Below, in pieces: positions 34,106 through 43,234 of a stretch of DNA of 64,000 nt; the first letter of the stretch is position 1, and the number at the start of each line of letters is the position of its first letter. The position numbers and the translations under genes are program-made. This stretch comes from Microbacterium aurum. Its GTDB lineage: Bacteria; Actinomycetota; Actinomycetes; Actinomycetales; Microbacteriaceae. The stretch spans positions 2,852,001-2,916,000 of the forward strand of contig NZ_JAFBCQ010000001.1 in NCBI RefSeq assembly GCF_016907815.1, in the 5' to 3' direction. The notes beneath the pieces are model-generated. The model saw nothing but the letters and a program-made list of their open reading frames with translations, searched no databases and was not told the DNA's origin.

Positions 34106-34972
34106 ATGCCCGACCTCGCCGCGCCGCTCATCGCGTGGTACCGCGAGAACGCCCGCGATCTGCCGTGGCGGCAGCCGGGCTTCGGCGCGTGGGGAACCCT
34201 CGTCAGCGAGTTCATGCTGCAGCAGACGCCCGTGGCGCGGGTCATCCCGCACCTGGAGGGGTGGCTGCAGCGCTGGCCGACGCCGACGGCGCTCGCCGCC
34301 GATCCCCCGGCCGCCGCGGTGACGCAGTGGGCGAACCTCGGCTATCCGCGCCGCGCGCTGTGGCTGCACCGCGCGGCGGTGGAGATCCGCGACCGCCACG
34401 CCGGCGTCGTCCCCCGTGAGGTGGACGACCTCCTGGCGCTGACCGGGATCGGCGACTACACCGCGCGGGCGGTGGCTGCGTTCGCGTACGGCGACCGGCA
34501 TCCGGTCGTCGACACCAACACGCGGCGGGTACTCGCCCGGGCCGTCGACGGCCGCTCCCAGCCCGGCCCGCCGTCGAAGGGCGACCTCGCGGCCATGGCG
34601 GCGATCCTGCCCGCGGACTCCGCCGAGGCGGCGATCGTCAACGCCGCAGCGATGGAGCTCGGCGCGGTGGTCTGCACGGCGCGCGCGGCGCGCTGCGACG
34701 CCTGCCCGATCGCCGATCGGTGCGCGTGGCGCGCCGCCGGCCATCCCGACACGGGAGACACCCGCCGCCGCCAGGCGCGCTACGAGGGCAGCGACCGGCA
34801 GGCGCGCGGGGCTGTGCTGCAGGCGCTCCGTGGCGCCGTCGGCCACGCGTTGGCGGATGCCGCGGTGATCCCGGACTGGTCGGATCCCGCTCAGCGTGAC
34901 CGCGCGATCGATTCCCTCATCGCCGATGGCCTCGTCGAGGCGTCCGGCGGCACCCTGCGGCTCCCCCACTAG
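34106..34972 (+). CDS. mutY: A/G-specific adenine glycosylase, short form
   Basis: A 288-residue HhH-GPD base-excision enzyme that removes adenine opposite 8-oxoguanine. It has LPWRQPGFGAWGTLVSEFML, the helix-hairpin-helix LTGIGDYTARAVAAFA with the MutY-type Tyr in place of the endonuclease III Lys, the catalytic Asp in HPVVDTNTRRVLAR, and an iron-sulfur cluster as C-x6-C-x2-C-x5-C. It ends soon after the cluster, so the C-terminal NUDIX-like 8-oxoG recognition domain is reduced or absent. TAGGCT at 34094-34099 lies 6 nt before ATG 34106. Confidence 0.93.
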   Translation: MPDLAAPLIAWYRENARDLPWRQPGFGAWGTLVSEFMLQQTPVARVIPHLEGWLQRWPTPTALAADPPAAAVTQWANLGYPRRALWLHRAAVEIRDRHAGVVPREVDDLLALTGIGDYTARAVAAFAYGDRHPVVDTNTRRVLARAVDGRSQPGPPSKGDLAAMAAILPADSAEAAIVNAAAMELGAVVCTARAARCDACPIADRCAWRAAGHPDTGDTRRRQARYEGSDRQARGAVLQALRGAVGHALADAAVIPDWSDPAQRDRAIDSLIADGLVEASGGTLRLPH

Positions 34973-34987
34973 CTCCGGGGAGCGGAG

Positions 34988-35428
34988 TCAGTCCTCGTCG
35001 TCGGCGTCGTGCTCGCGGGGCTTGACGTAGGGGTCGGCGTCGCCCGCGTAGGCGGCACCTGCCGCGAGACCCGCGACGGCGGCATCCCGCTCCTGCGCCT
35101 CGCGGAGGAGGTCGGCGATGTGGCCGGCGTTCTCGGGCAGGGCGTCGGGGATGAACTCCAGCGACGGCGTCAGGCGCACGTTCAGGTGCTTGCCGACCTC
35201 GCTGCGCAGCATGCCGGTCGCCGACTTCAGCGCCTGGGCCGAGGCCTCGCGCTCCTCGTCGGTGCCGTACACGGTGTAGAAGACGGAGGCGTGCTGCAGG
35301 TCACCGGTCACCCGGACATCCGTGATGGTCACGAAGCCCAGCCGCGGGTCGCGCAGCCCCTTCTCGAGGCGCTCCGCGAGGATGACGCGGATGCGGTCGC
35401 CGAGCCGTGCCTGACGTTCGCCTGCCAT
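34988..35428 (-). CDS. rbfA: 30S ribosome-binding factor A
   Basis: A 146-residue KH-fold protein needed for maturation of 16S rRNA and cold growth. LGDRIRVILAERLEKGLRDP, FVTITDVRVTGDLQHASVFY and LRSEVGKHLNVRLTPSLEF are conserved. The C-terminal acidic tail is typical for actinobacteria. It follows infB with a 110-bp gap occupied by a long hairpin element. Confidence 0.96.
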   Translation of the reverse strand: MAGERQARLGDRIRVILAERLEKGLRDPRLGFVTITDVRVTGDLQHASVFYTVYGTDEEREASAQALKSATGMLRSEVGKHLNVRLTPSLEFIPDALPENAGHIADLLREAQERDAAVAGLAAGAAYAGDADPYVKPREHDADDED

Positions 35429-35448
35429 GTTGTCGTCCTTTCCTTGGG

Positions 35449-35533
35449 GCGTTTCGTCTCGTCGCTTCGCTCCTCGCTCAACGACCGGGGACCAGGTCCC
35501 CGGTCGTTGAGCGAGCGAAGCGAGTCGAAACGC
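35449..35533. repeat. Palindromic element D between infB and rbfA
   Basis: An 85-bp inverted repeat. The inner arms (CTCAACGACCGGGGACC and complement) pair perfectly around a central A, and the outer arms (GCGTTTCG...) pair with small gaps. It ends 5 bp from the infB stop and lies inside the infB-rbfA transcript, where it would fold into a very stable hairpin. Confidence 0.85.
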
Positions 35534-35538
35534 AGGGG

Positions 35539-38298
35539 TCAGCCGCGGGGCTTCTCCACCATCTCGGTGGTCTCGATCTCGTCGCCCACCTGGATGTCGT
35601 TGTACTTGCCCAGTCCGATGCCGGCCTCGAAGTCCGTGCGGACCTCGGTGACGTCGTCCTTGAACCGGCGCAGCGACTCGATGGCCAGGCCATCGGCGAT
35701 GACGACACCCTCGCGGATGACGCGCGCCTTGGCGTTGCGCGTGATCGTCCCGGAGCGGACGATGACACCGGCGATGTTGCCGAACTTCGAGGAGCGGAAC
35801 ACCTCGCGGATCTCGGCCACACCCGACTGCACCTCTTCGAACTCCGGCTTGAGCAGGCCCTTCAGCGACTGCTCGACGTCCTCGATCGCGTTGTAGATGA
35901 CCGAGTAGAACCGGACGTCCACACCCTCGCGGGCGGCGCGCTCGCGCGCCTTCGTGTCGGGGCGGACGTTGAAGCCGATCACGATCGCGTTGTCGATCGT
36001 GGCCAGGTTGATGTCGGACTCGGTGATCGCACCGACACCGCGGTGGATGATGCGCAGCTGCACCGAGTCGTCGACCTCGATCTTGAGCAGCGACTCCTCC
36101 AGCGCCTCGACGGCACCGGAGACGTCACCCTTGATGATGAGGTTGAGCGACTCGACCTTGCCCTCTTCGAGCGCACGGGTGAAGTCCTCGAGCGAGATGC
36201 GCTTGCGGGCCTTCGCCAGCTGCGCGTTGCGCTCGGCCGCTTCACGCTTCTCGGCGATCTGACGGGCGGTGCGGTCCTCCTCGGTGACGATGAAGGTGTC
36301 GCCGGCGCGGGGCACGGAGTTGAGACCCTGCACCTGCACGGGGCGCGACGGGAAGGCCTCGTCGACCGCGTCGCCGTTCTCGTCGATCATGGCGCGGACG
36401 CGACCGTAGGCCGTTCCCGCGACGATCGCGTCGCCGACGCGCAGCGTTCCGGACTGGATGAGGACCGTCGCCACCGAGCCGCGGCCCTTGTCGAGCTTGG
36501 CTTCGATCGCGACACCGCGGGCCGCCTTGTTCGGGTTGGCCGTGAGGTCCAGACCCGCGTCAGCGGTGAGCAGAACGGCGTCGAGGAGATCCTGGATGCC
36601 GATGTTCTGCCGGGCCGAGACGTCGACGAACATGACGTCGCCGCCGTATTCCTCGGCGACCAGGCCATACTCGGTCAGCTGCTGGCGCACCTTGGCGGGG
36701 TTGGCCTCGGGCTTGTCGATCTTGTTCACCGCGACCACGATCGGCACACCGGCCGCCTGGGCGTGGTTCAGCGCCTCCACCGTCTGGGGCATGATGCCGT
36801 CGTCGGCGGCGACCACGAGGATCGCGATGTCGGTCACCTGCGCACCACGGGCACGCATGGCGGTGAACGCCTCGTGACCGGGGGTGTCGATGAAGGTGAT
36901 CGCGCGCTCGATGCCATCGTGCTCGGTCCACACCTGGTAGGCACCGATGTGCTGGGTGATGCCGCCGGCCTCGCCCGCCACGACGTTGGTCTGACGGATC
37001 GCGTCGAGCAGTCGCGTCTTACCGTGGTCGACGTGACCCATGACGGTCACCACCGGCGGCCGGATCTCGAGGTCGTCCTCGCTCTCGGCCTCCAGCTCCG
37101 CCTCGAGGTCGAGACCGAAGCCCTCCAGGAGCTCCTTGTCCTCGTCCTCGGGCGAGACCATCTGGATCTTGTAGCCGAGCTCGGCACCGAGCACCTCGAA
37201 CGTGGCCTCGTCCAGCGACTCGGTCGCGGTGGCCATCTCACCGAGGTTGAAGAGGATCGTCACGAGCGTCCCGGGCTGCACGGTGTAGCCGCGGATCGCC
37301 TCGAGCTTGTCCGCGAAGTCGGCGATGGAGGCGCCGCGGCGGAGACGAATGATCTCGCCGTTGCCCTTCTGGACGTTGACGCCGCCGACGACCGGGGCGT
37401 CCCTCATCTCGAACTCTTGCCGCTTCGCCCGACGCGACTTGCGCTGCTTGCTCTTGCCGCCGCCCTTGCCGAAGGCACCCGCGGTGCCGCCGCCGGGACC
37501 GCGACCGCGGCCGCCACCACCACCCGGGCGACCGGCGAAGCCACCACCGGGCGCGCCGCCGGGAGCACCGGGACGCTGGAAGCCGCCGGCGCCGCCGGGA
37601 CGACCGGGACCGCCGGGACGCTGCTGGAACGGGGCGCCGGGACGGCCGCCACCGGGGCGACCGGCACCACCGGGACGCGGAGCGCCGGGGCGCGGGGCGC
37701 CGGGACGCGGCGCCTGCGGGCGCGGGATGTTGCCGGGGGTCGGGCGCTGGCCCATGCCCTGTGCGGAAGCGAACGGGTTGTTGCCCGGACGCGGACCGGT
37801 GGGACGCTGGCCCATGCCCTGGCTCGACGCGAACGGGTTGTTGCCGGGGCGCGGAGCGCCACCGGGACGCGGAGCGCCGGGCGTCGCGGTGCCCGGGGTA
37901 GCCGTGCCGGGCGTTGCCGCCGGCCTGTCGGACGCCGGCTTGTCGGCGACCGGGGCGGGCGTCGCCGCCGCGGCGGGGGCCGCCGAAGCAGGCGTCGCGG
38001 CCGCGGGCGCGGCGGGCGCAGCGGGAGCCGGCTTCGGCGCGGCAGGCGCGGCGGGGCCGGGGCGGGCGCCGCCGGGGCGGGCCGGGGTGGCCGGCTTGCT
38101 CTCCGCCGGCTTCGCGGCGTCGGCGGGCTTCGCCGCGCCGTCGGCCTCGAGTGCCGCACGGAGCTTGCGCGCCACCGGGGGCGCAATGGTCGATGAGGGG
38201 CTCTTGACGTATTCGCCGAGCTCCTTCAGCTTCGCGAGAGCGACTTTACTGTCGACTCCGACCTCGGAAGCGATTTCGTGCACGCGTGGGTTTGCCAC
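35539..38298 (-). CDS. infB: Translation initiation factor IF-2
   Basis: A 919-residue GTPase that delivers initiator tRNA to the 30S subunit. The N-terminus holds an IF2_N domain ([20 protein letters not shown]), then about 250 residues rich in Pro, Gly, Ala and Arg, with a repeat built on [17 protein letters not shown] occurring twice. The G domain has [24 protein letters not shown] and NKIDKPEA. The C-terminal half is normal. It is downstream of nusA and ylxR on one strand. Confidence 0.98.
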   Translation of the reverse strand: MANPRVHEIASEVGVDSKVALAKLKELGEYVKSPSSTIAPPVARKLRAALEADGAAKPADAAKPAESKPATPARPGGARPGPAAPAAPKPAPAAPAAPAAATPASAAPAAAATPAPVADKPASDRPAATPGTATPGTATPGAPRPGGAPRPGNNPFASSQGMGQRPTGPRPGNNPFASAQGMGQRPTPGNIPRPQAPRPGAPRPGAPRPGGAGRPGGGRPGAPFQQRPGGPGRPGGAGGFQRPGAPGGAPGGGFAGRPGGGGGRGRGPGGGTAGAFGKGGGKSKQRKSRRAKRQEFEMRDAPVVGGVNVQKGNGEIIRLRRGASIADFADKLEAIRGYTVQPGTLVTILFNLGEMATATESLDEATFEVLGAELGYKIQMVSPEDEDKELLEGFGLDLEAELEAESEDDLEIRPPVVTVMGHVDHGKTRLLDAIRQTNVVAGEAGGITQHIGAYQVWTEHDGIERAITFIDTPGHEAFTAMRARGAQVTDIAILVVAADDGIMPQTVEALNHAQAAGVPIVVAVNKIDKPEANPAKVRQQLTEYGLVAEEYGGDVMFVDVSARQNIGIQDLLDAVLLTADAGLDLTANPNKAARGVAIEAKLDKGRGSVATVLIQSGTLRVGDAIVAGTAYGRVRAMIDENGDAVDEAFPSRPVQVQGLNSVPRAGDTFIVTEEDRTARQIAEKREAAERNAQLAKARKRISLEDFTRALEEGKVESLNLIIKGDVSGAVEALEESLLKIEVDDSVQLRIIHRGVGAITESDINLATIDNAIVIGFNVRPDTKARERAAREGVDVRFYSVIYNAIEDVEQSLKGLLKPEFEEVQSGVAEIREVFRSSKFGNIAGVIVRSGTITRNAKARVIREGVVIADGLAIESLRRFKDDVTEVRTDFEAGIGLGKYNDIQVGDEIETTEMVEKPRG

Positions 38299-38390
38299 AA
38301 TTCTCCTGTCTGAGGTCTCCCCCGGACAGGGCAGACCGTTACTTGCGGACGGGTCTCATTTCGAGCCGTTCACTTTGTGTCCATAGCCGT

Positions 38391-38642
38391 TCAGCCGTTT
38401 CGCTGGTGGGTGTTCTGAAAGGTCTGCGTGTCGAGCGGGCCCGACACACGCAATGCTCGTCCGAAGGCGCGGCGCCGGATGGCGGCATCCACACACGCGC
38501 TCGTGTCATGCACCCACGCACCCCGACCCGGCAGGACCGCCTTCTCGTCTGCGACGAGGGCACCGCCTTGTTCCACCACTCGCAGGAGGGAGGACCGTGG
38601 GGCACGCGCGCGGCATCCCACGCACGTTCGAACGGGTTCCAT
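38391..38642 (-). CDS. ylxR: YlxR family RNA-binding protein (DUF448)
   Basis: An 83-residue YlxR protein with the conserved EPVRTCVGCRARAPRSSLLR and PGRGAWVHDTSACVDAAIRR, where GRGA(W/Y) is the family hallmark. It lies 9 nt after nusA and before infB, its standard place. In other bacteria it has been linked to RNase P and transcription; its role here is inferred. Confidence 0.93.
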   Translation of the reverse strand: MEPVRTCVGCRARAPRSSLLRVVEQGGALVADEKAVLPGRGAWVHDTSACVDAAIRRRAFGRALRVSGPLDTQTFQNTHQRNG

Positions 38643-38651
38643 CCTACCCCG

Positions 38652-39641
38652 TTACTCGTCTTCCAAGATGCTGTCGGGCTGGATGTCGATCTTGGCGCCG
38701 GTGAGCTTGGCCGCGAGGCGGGCGTTCTGCCCTTCCTTGCCGATCGCGAGCGAGAGCTGGTAGTCCGGGACGAGGGCCCGGACGGCCTTCGTACCCGCAT
38801 CCAGCACGAACGCCGACGTCACCTTCGCCGGCGACAGGGCGTTCGCGACGAACCGGGCCAGTTCGGGGTCGTAGTCGACGATGTCGATCTTCTCGCCGCC
38901 GAGTTCCTCGGTGACGGCGCGCACGCGACGACCGAGCTCGCCGATGCAGGCGCCCTTGGCGTTGATGGCGGGATCCTTCGCCGTCACGGCGATCTTGGTG
39001 CGGTGACCGGCTTCGCGGGCGAGCGAGGTGATCTCCACGAGACCCGATGCGATCTCGGGCACCTCGAGGGCGAAGAGCTTGCGCACGAGTCCGGGGTGGG
39101 TCCGCGAGACGGTGATCTGCGGGCCCTTCAGCCCCTTCGCGACCGACGTGACGTACACGCGCAGGCGCGCACCGTGCGGGTACTCCTCGCCGGCGACCTG
39201 CTCCTCGGGAGGCAGGATCGCCTCGACCGTGCCGAGGTCGACGTGCACCATACGGGGGTTCGGGCCCTGCTGGATGACACCGGCGACGATGTCGCCCTCC
39301 TTGCCGCGGAACTCCCCCAGGATCGCGTCGTCGGCGATGTCGCGCAGGCGCTGGCTGATGACCTGCTTGGCGGCGAAGGCGGCGATGCGGCCGAAGTCCT
39401 CGGGCGTCGACTCCTCCTCGCCGATGACCGCTCCCCCCTCGTCGAGAAGGGGGATGAACACGGCGACGTGGCCGGTCTTGCGGTCGAGCTCGGCGCGGGC
39501 GCCCGCGGGAAGCTCGCCGTCGGGCGAGGTGTGCTTGGCGTAGGCGGTGAGGATGGCCTGCTCGATGATGCGCACGAGCTCATCGAAGGGGATCTCCTTC
39601 TCGCGCTCGACCGTCCGCAGCAGTCCCAGATCGATGTCCAC
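38652..39641 (-). CDS. nusA: Transcription termination/antitermination factor NusA
   Basis: A 329-residue NusA. An N-terminal RNA-polymerase-binding domain (to about 110) is followed by an S1 domain (GDIVAGVIQQG) and two KH domains (ISRTHPGLVRKLFALEVPEI and the later GKEGQNARLAAKLTGAKIDI). The acidic C-terminal repeats of E. coli are absent, as in other actinobacteria. It heads this block: rimP, usually just upstream, is missing, and a divergent plus-strand gene occupies that place. Confidence 0.97.
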   Translation of the reverse strand: MDIDLGLLRTVEREKEIPFDELVRIIEQAILTAYAKHTSPDGELPAGARAELDRKTGHVAVFIPLLDEGGAVIGEEESTPEDFGRIAAFAAKQVISQRLRDIADDAILGEFRGKEGDIVAGVIQQGPNPRMVHVDLGTVEAILPPEEQVAGEEYPHGARLRVYVTSVAKGLKGPQITVSRTHPGLVRKLFALEVPEIASGLVEITSLAREAGHRTKIAVTAKDPAINAKGACIGELGRRVRAVTEELGGEKIDIVDYDPELARFVANALSPAKVTSAFVLDAGTKAVRALVPDYQLSLAIGKEGQNARLAAKLTGAKIDIQPDSILEDE

Positions 39642-39765
39642 AGGTGCCTCCCTATTCAGCTCTTCGGCGCCGGGTCACCCCGCGCCATCCCACCAACGTT
39701 ACCGGATGCCGCGGGGTGCGACCCCGGGGATTCCCGGCGCCCGCGATGGGCACCATACTGGCTAC

Positions 39766-40389
39766 ATGCACCTGCGCAGCGACCGTCGTCCGGCCGACGA
39801 CGCCGACCGGACGGCCGACCCGGGGCTCATCGGCCTGCTCGGGTTCGTCATCGCGACGTTCACGGCGCAGCTGGCGCACCTCGGCGTGCAGGACGAGCAC
39901 CCGGTGTTCTGGATCGGGGCCGTCTTCGGGGGCGTCGTGCAGGTGCTCGCGGGCATGCTGTCGTACTTCAAGGGCGACGATTTCCACTTCCTCGTATATA
40001 ACGCGTTCGGCTGGTACTGGATCGTCGTCCCGGGGTTCCTGCTCGGCGAAGAGCTCGGGGTCCTCGACGTCGCTCCCGGCGCCCGCGGCACGTTCGCCCT
40101 CTGCTTCGCCGTGCTCGCACTGGCGTTCACCCCACCGGCCGCGCAGCACAACTCGGTGCTGCCGGTGACGCTGCTGTGCGTGTCGGCGGGACTCACGCTG
40201 CAGGGTTTCGCGGCGTTCGCCGAGGCGCCCGCCCTCGCCACCACGGGGTCGATCCTGCTGCTGGCCGCGTCGGCGCTGGCCGCGTACATGGGGATCGAGA
40301 AGTTCTATTGGCGCACACTCGGCCGCCACCTGCTCCCGCTCGGACCGGCATGGATCCGCCCGGCGGGACCCATCGATCCGGAGTCGTGA
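39766..40389 (+). CDS. GPR1/FUN34/YaaH-like membrane protein (possible acetate channel)
   Basis: A 207-residue protein with about six helices. PGLIGLLGFVIATFTAQLAH, the GGVVQVLAGMLSYFKGDDFH helix and the AFGWYWIVVPG segment follow the AceTr/SatP family layout. Family members conduct acetate or succinate, but the canonical NPAPLGL motif is altered to ADPGLIGLL. ATG 39766 lies 6 nt after CATACT. The DUF1206 gene starts 1 nt after its stop, so they form an operon. Confidence 0.7.
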   Translation: MHLRSDRRPADDADRTADPGLIGLLGFVIATFTAQLAHLGVQDEHPVFWIGAVFGGVVQVLAGMLSYFKGDDFHFLVYNAFGWYWIVVPGFLLGEELGVLDVAPGARGTFALCFAVLALAFTPPAAQHNSVLPVTLLCVSAGLTLQGFAAFAEAPALATTGSILLLAASALAAYMGIEKFYWRTLGRHLLPLGPAWIRPAGPIDPES

Positions 40390-40390
40390 C

Positions 40391-41197
40391 GTGACCGGCA
40401 AGCCCGTGAAGGCGGCGGCACGGGATGCCGAGGCGAGCACGCCCCTGCGTGCGCTCGCCCGCGGCGGCTACGCGGCGAACGGCGTCGTGCACGTGCTCAT
40501 CGGCACGATCGCCCTGGCGATCGCGTTCGGCGGCCAGGGCGAGGGCGATCAGTCCGGCGCCTTCCGCGCGATCGGCGACGCTCCCCTGGGTTTTCTCGCA
40601 CTGTGGCTGCTGGCCGTGCTGCTGTGGGCGCTCGGCGTGTGGCATCTCGTGGCGGGGGTCGCGGTCAGTCGCCGCTCCGACGTGAAGAAGTGGGCGGTGC
40701 GGGTCGCCGAGTTCGGGCAGGCGATCGTGTTCGTCGCGCTCGGCGTCATCTCGGCATCCGTCGCCCTCGGCGCGCGCCCCGACGCGGAGCAGACGGCGGA
40801 GGACGCCAGCCGCGGCGTGGTGGCGATCCCGGGCGGCGCGGTGCTGCTGGGCGCGGTGGGCCTCGGCATCGGCATCGGCGGCATCGCGTTCGTCGTCATG
40901 GGCGTACGCCGATCGTTCCGCTCGAAGGTCGCGATCCCGCCCGGCAGGCTCGGCCGCGCGGTGACGGTGCTCGGCGTCATCGGCTTCATCGCCAAGGGGG
41001 TTTCGCTCGCGATCATCGGCGTGCTGCTCGTCGTCGCCGCCGTGGCCGTCGACCCGGCGGCCGCGGGTGGACTCGACGGGGCGATCGACGCGCTGCTGGG
41101 CGTCGTCGGCGGACCGTTCCTGGTCGGTTTCGTCGGCGCGGGATTCGTCGCGTACGGGGTGTTCTGCTTCTTCCGCGCCCGCTACGCGAAGCTGTGA
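40391..41197 (+). CDS. DUF1206 domain membrane protein
   Basis: A 268-residue protein with three repeats of a two-helix DUF1206 unit: ARGGYAANGVVHVLIGTIAL, RVAEFGQAIVFVALGVISAS and VIGFIAKGVSLAIIGVLLVV. The charged start KPVKAAARDAEAS is cytoplasmic. Function is unknown across the family. The GTG start lies just after the previous stop, which implies coupled translation. Confidence 0.85.
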   Translation: MTGKPVKAAARDAEASTPLRALARGGYAANGVVHVLIGTIALAIAFGGQGEGDQSGAFRAIGDAPLGFLALWLLAVLLWALGVWHLVAGVAVSRRSDVKKWAVRVAEFGQAIVFVALGVISASVALGARPDAEQTAEDASRGVVAIPGGAVLLGAVGLGIGIGGIAFVVMGVRRSFRSKVAIPPGRLGRAVTVLGVIGFIAKGVSLAIIGVLLVVAAVAVDPAAAGGLDGAIDALLGVVGGPFLVGFVGAGFVAYGVFCFFRARYAKL

Positions 41198-41222
41198 CGG
41201 TTCCGCGACAGGGCCCCCGGAC

Positions 41223-42284
41223 CTACGCGTGAGGGTCGGGCGGGCTCGCCGGCGGAGCGCTGCCGAACTCGTTGATCGCCCGGATGAGGTGGAACAGCTC
41301 CCCGACCCGGGACTGGTCGTAGTGCATGATGATCCGCGGCAGGTCGATCCGGTCGTCGTCGGCGACCTCGGGCTTGAGCGGACCGGTGCGCTCGATGCGC
41401 CCCTTGGTCACGAGGTGGGCGAACCGTTCGTTGAGGCTCTCGAGCTCGGCATCCGTCGGCTCGGCACGCAGGCGCAGCACGAGGCGTTTTCCCACCCAGC
41501 GCAGCGAGTCGTAGTTGCGCCAGAACCCGGTGATCTCGTCGGCCGCGGCGGTGACCGAGTCCGTCACGAGCGCGCGATCGAGGTCGTCGGGCGAGATCAC
41601 TCCCGCGGGAATGAGGTGGTCGTCGACATAGCGGCGGAAGGCCGCCCAGAACGTCCCGCCCGGCGCGTCGAGCAGCACGATCGGCGTCGGGTCGGCCTTT
41701 CCGGTCTGCTGCAGCGTGAGCAGCTCGAACATCTCGTCGAGCGTGCCGAAGCCGCCGGGAACGCACACGAAGCCGCGCGACTCTTTGACGAGCATGAGCT
41801 TGCGGGTGAAGAAGTACTTCATCGCGACGACGCGACCCGCCTCGGCGACGAGGGCGTTGGGCTTCTCTTCGAACGGCAGCCGGATCGAGACGCCGAGGGA
41901 GCGCTCGGGGCCGGCGCCCTCCGCCGCCGCCTGCATGATGCCGGGACCGGCGCCGGTGACGACGAACCAGCCTCGCGCGGCGAGCGCGGCGGCCACGTCG
42001 ACGGCGGCGCGGTACAGCGCGTCGTCGGGTCGCGTGCGCGCCGAACCGAAGATCGTGACCTTCGGCACGTCGCGGTAGGGCGCGAACAGCCGGAACGCCG
42101 CGCGCATCTCGGTGAGCGCGGCGGAGGTGATCTTGAGGTCGAGCCGGTCGGTGCCGTCGAGCCCCAGCCCCACGCCGGTGGCGAGGATGCGGGCGACGAG
42201 GTCCTGGTTGGCGGTGACCCCGGCATCCGTCAGCAGCGCGCGGATGTGCTCGGTCACTTCGGGAGGCAGGATGCGGTCGGGCAT
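41223..42284 (-). CDS. LOG family (TIGR00730-like) Rossmann-fold protein
   Basis: A 353-residue protein. The central domain (residues about 70-250) has the lysine-decarboxylase-like fold with TIFGSARTRP, VVTGAGPGIMQAAAEGA and the PGGFGTLDEMFELLTL motif of cytokinin nucleoside 5'-monophosphate phosphoribohydrolases. Compared with small LOG enzymes it has about 70 extra N-terminal and 100 extra C-terminal residues, so cytokinin activation is possible but uncertain. ATG 42284 has GGAGGT. Confidence 0.85.
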   Translation of the reverse strand: MPDRILPPEVTEHIRALLTDAGVTANQDLVARILATGVGLGLDGTDRLDLKITSAALTEMRAAFRLFAPYRDVPKVTIFGSARTRPDDALYRAAVDVAAALAARGWFVVTGAGPGIMQAAAEGAGPERSLGVSIRLPFEEKPNALVAEAGRVVAMKYFFTRKLMLVKESRGFVCVPGGFGTLDEMFELLTLQQTGKADPTPIVLLDAPGGTFWAAFRRYVDDHLIPAGVISPDDLDRALVTDSVTAAADEITGFWRNYDSLRWVGKRLVLRLRAEPTDAELESLNERFAHLVTKGRIERTGPLKPEVADDDRIDLPRIIMHYDQSRVGELFHLIRAINEFGSAPPASPPDPHA

Positions 42285-42389
42285 ACCTCCACCCTGGCAT
42301 GACCTTGCGTGCCGCGGGCCTCCGCGAGGTGAACGGATGCCGCTGTCAACCCCCTGGGTCGCCGACCGGCGCCGTGACAGCGTCACGGT

Positions 42390-42899
42390 ATGAGCGAGAA
42401 CAACGAACTGACCGGCCCCGAGGCCGCCGCCCGTGTGAAGGAGCTCGTCGAGGACATCGACTTCACGATGTTGACGACGGCGGATGCCGACGGCCATCTG
42501 GTGAGCCGACCGATGAGCACGCGGGAGATGGACGAGAACGGCGACATCTGGTTCTTCACCTCCGACGACACGAAAAAGGTCGACGAGGTCGAGGCGGACC
42601 ACGACGTGGGGCTGTCCTACCTCGACGCGAAGGGCATGCGGTTCGTGTCGGTCGCCGGCACGGCGCGCGTCGTGCACGACCGCGCGAAGATGGAGCAGCT
42701 GTACACGCCGTCGCTCGACATCTGGTTCGAAGACGGGCTGGACACGCCGGGCATCGCGCTGCTGAAGGTGACGCCGCGGGAGACCGAGTTCTGGGAGCCC
42801 GCCCACGGCAAGCTCGTCATGGCGGCGGGGATGCTCAAGGCCCTCGTGACCCGCGACACCCCCGACGACACGATGCGCCACGGCAAGATCAGCCGGTAG
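42390..42899 (+). CDS. Pyridoxamine 5'-phosphate oxidase-like flavoprotein (general stress protein 26 type)
   Basis: A 169-residue split-barrel protein: IDFTMLTTADADGHLVSRPM, then DIWFFTSDDTKKVDEVEAD and LSYLDAKGMRFVSVAGTARV. This is the general-stress-protein 26/FMN-binding branch rather than true PdxH. It may bind FMN or F420. The gene stands alone, with palindromic element F just after its stop. Confidence 0.87.
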   Translation: MSENNELTGPEAAARVKELVEDIDFTMLTTADADGHLVSRPMSTREMDENGDIWFFTSDDTKKVDEVEADHDVGLSYLDAKGMRFVSVAGTARVVHDRAKMEQLYTPSLDIWFEDGLDTPGIALLKVTPRETEFWEPAHGKLVMAAGMLKALVTRDTPDDTMRHGKISR

Positions 42900-42915
42900 G
42901 TCGTCGAGCGCCATA

Positions 42916-42970
42916 AAGGTGGCGCATCTTGTCGCTTCGCCGCGGCGGTAGCGGCACTTCGCGCCACCTC
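42916..42970. repeat. Palindromic element F
   Basis: A 55-bp imperfect inverted repeat with outer arms AGGTGGCGC/GCGCCACCT and an inner CGCCGCGGCGG palindrome. The outer arms match those of element E (47599-47665). It follows the PPOX-like gene. Confidence 0.65.
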
Positions 42971-43057
42971 TTCGGTCGCGACACGTCGGCAATGCCCGCG
43001 AAGATTGTGGGGGCTAGCACCGATGCGCCCGGCACCGCAGTGCGGGATGATCACGCC

Positions 43058-43231
43058 ATGGCTCGGTTCATGGTGACCGCGATGCCGTTCTCGGGGCACG
43101 TCGCTCCCGTCCTCACGGTCGCGCACACCCTCGTCGCGCGGGGGCACCACGTGCGGTTCTACACCGGGGCGGCCTTCCGGGAGCGGGTGGAGGCGACGGG
43201 CGCCACGTTCGTGCCGTGGCGCGCCGCGCGC
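43058..43231 (+). pseudogene. 5' remnant of a GT1 (macrolide-type) glycosyltransferase gene
   Basis: From ATG 43058 the first 58 codons read as the start of a UDP-glycosyltransferase: RFMVTAMPFSGHVAPVLTVA, then LVARGHHVRFYTGAAFRERV and TGATFVPWRAA. Similarity stops at about 43231, a few bases from the proS stop on the other strand, and the frame then runs on as antisense of proS. Full GT1 enzymes have about 400 residues. This looks like a deletion scar whose 3' part was replaced by the proS end. Confidence 0.7.
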
Positions 43232-43234
43232 GGG

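Noticed and set aside
42390..42899. True pyridoxamine-phosphate oxidase (pdxH)
   Set aside because: The protein is short and of the stress-protein 26 branch; the PdxH C-terminal signature is absent.
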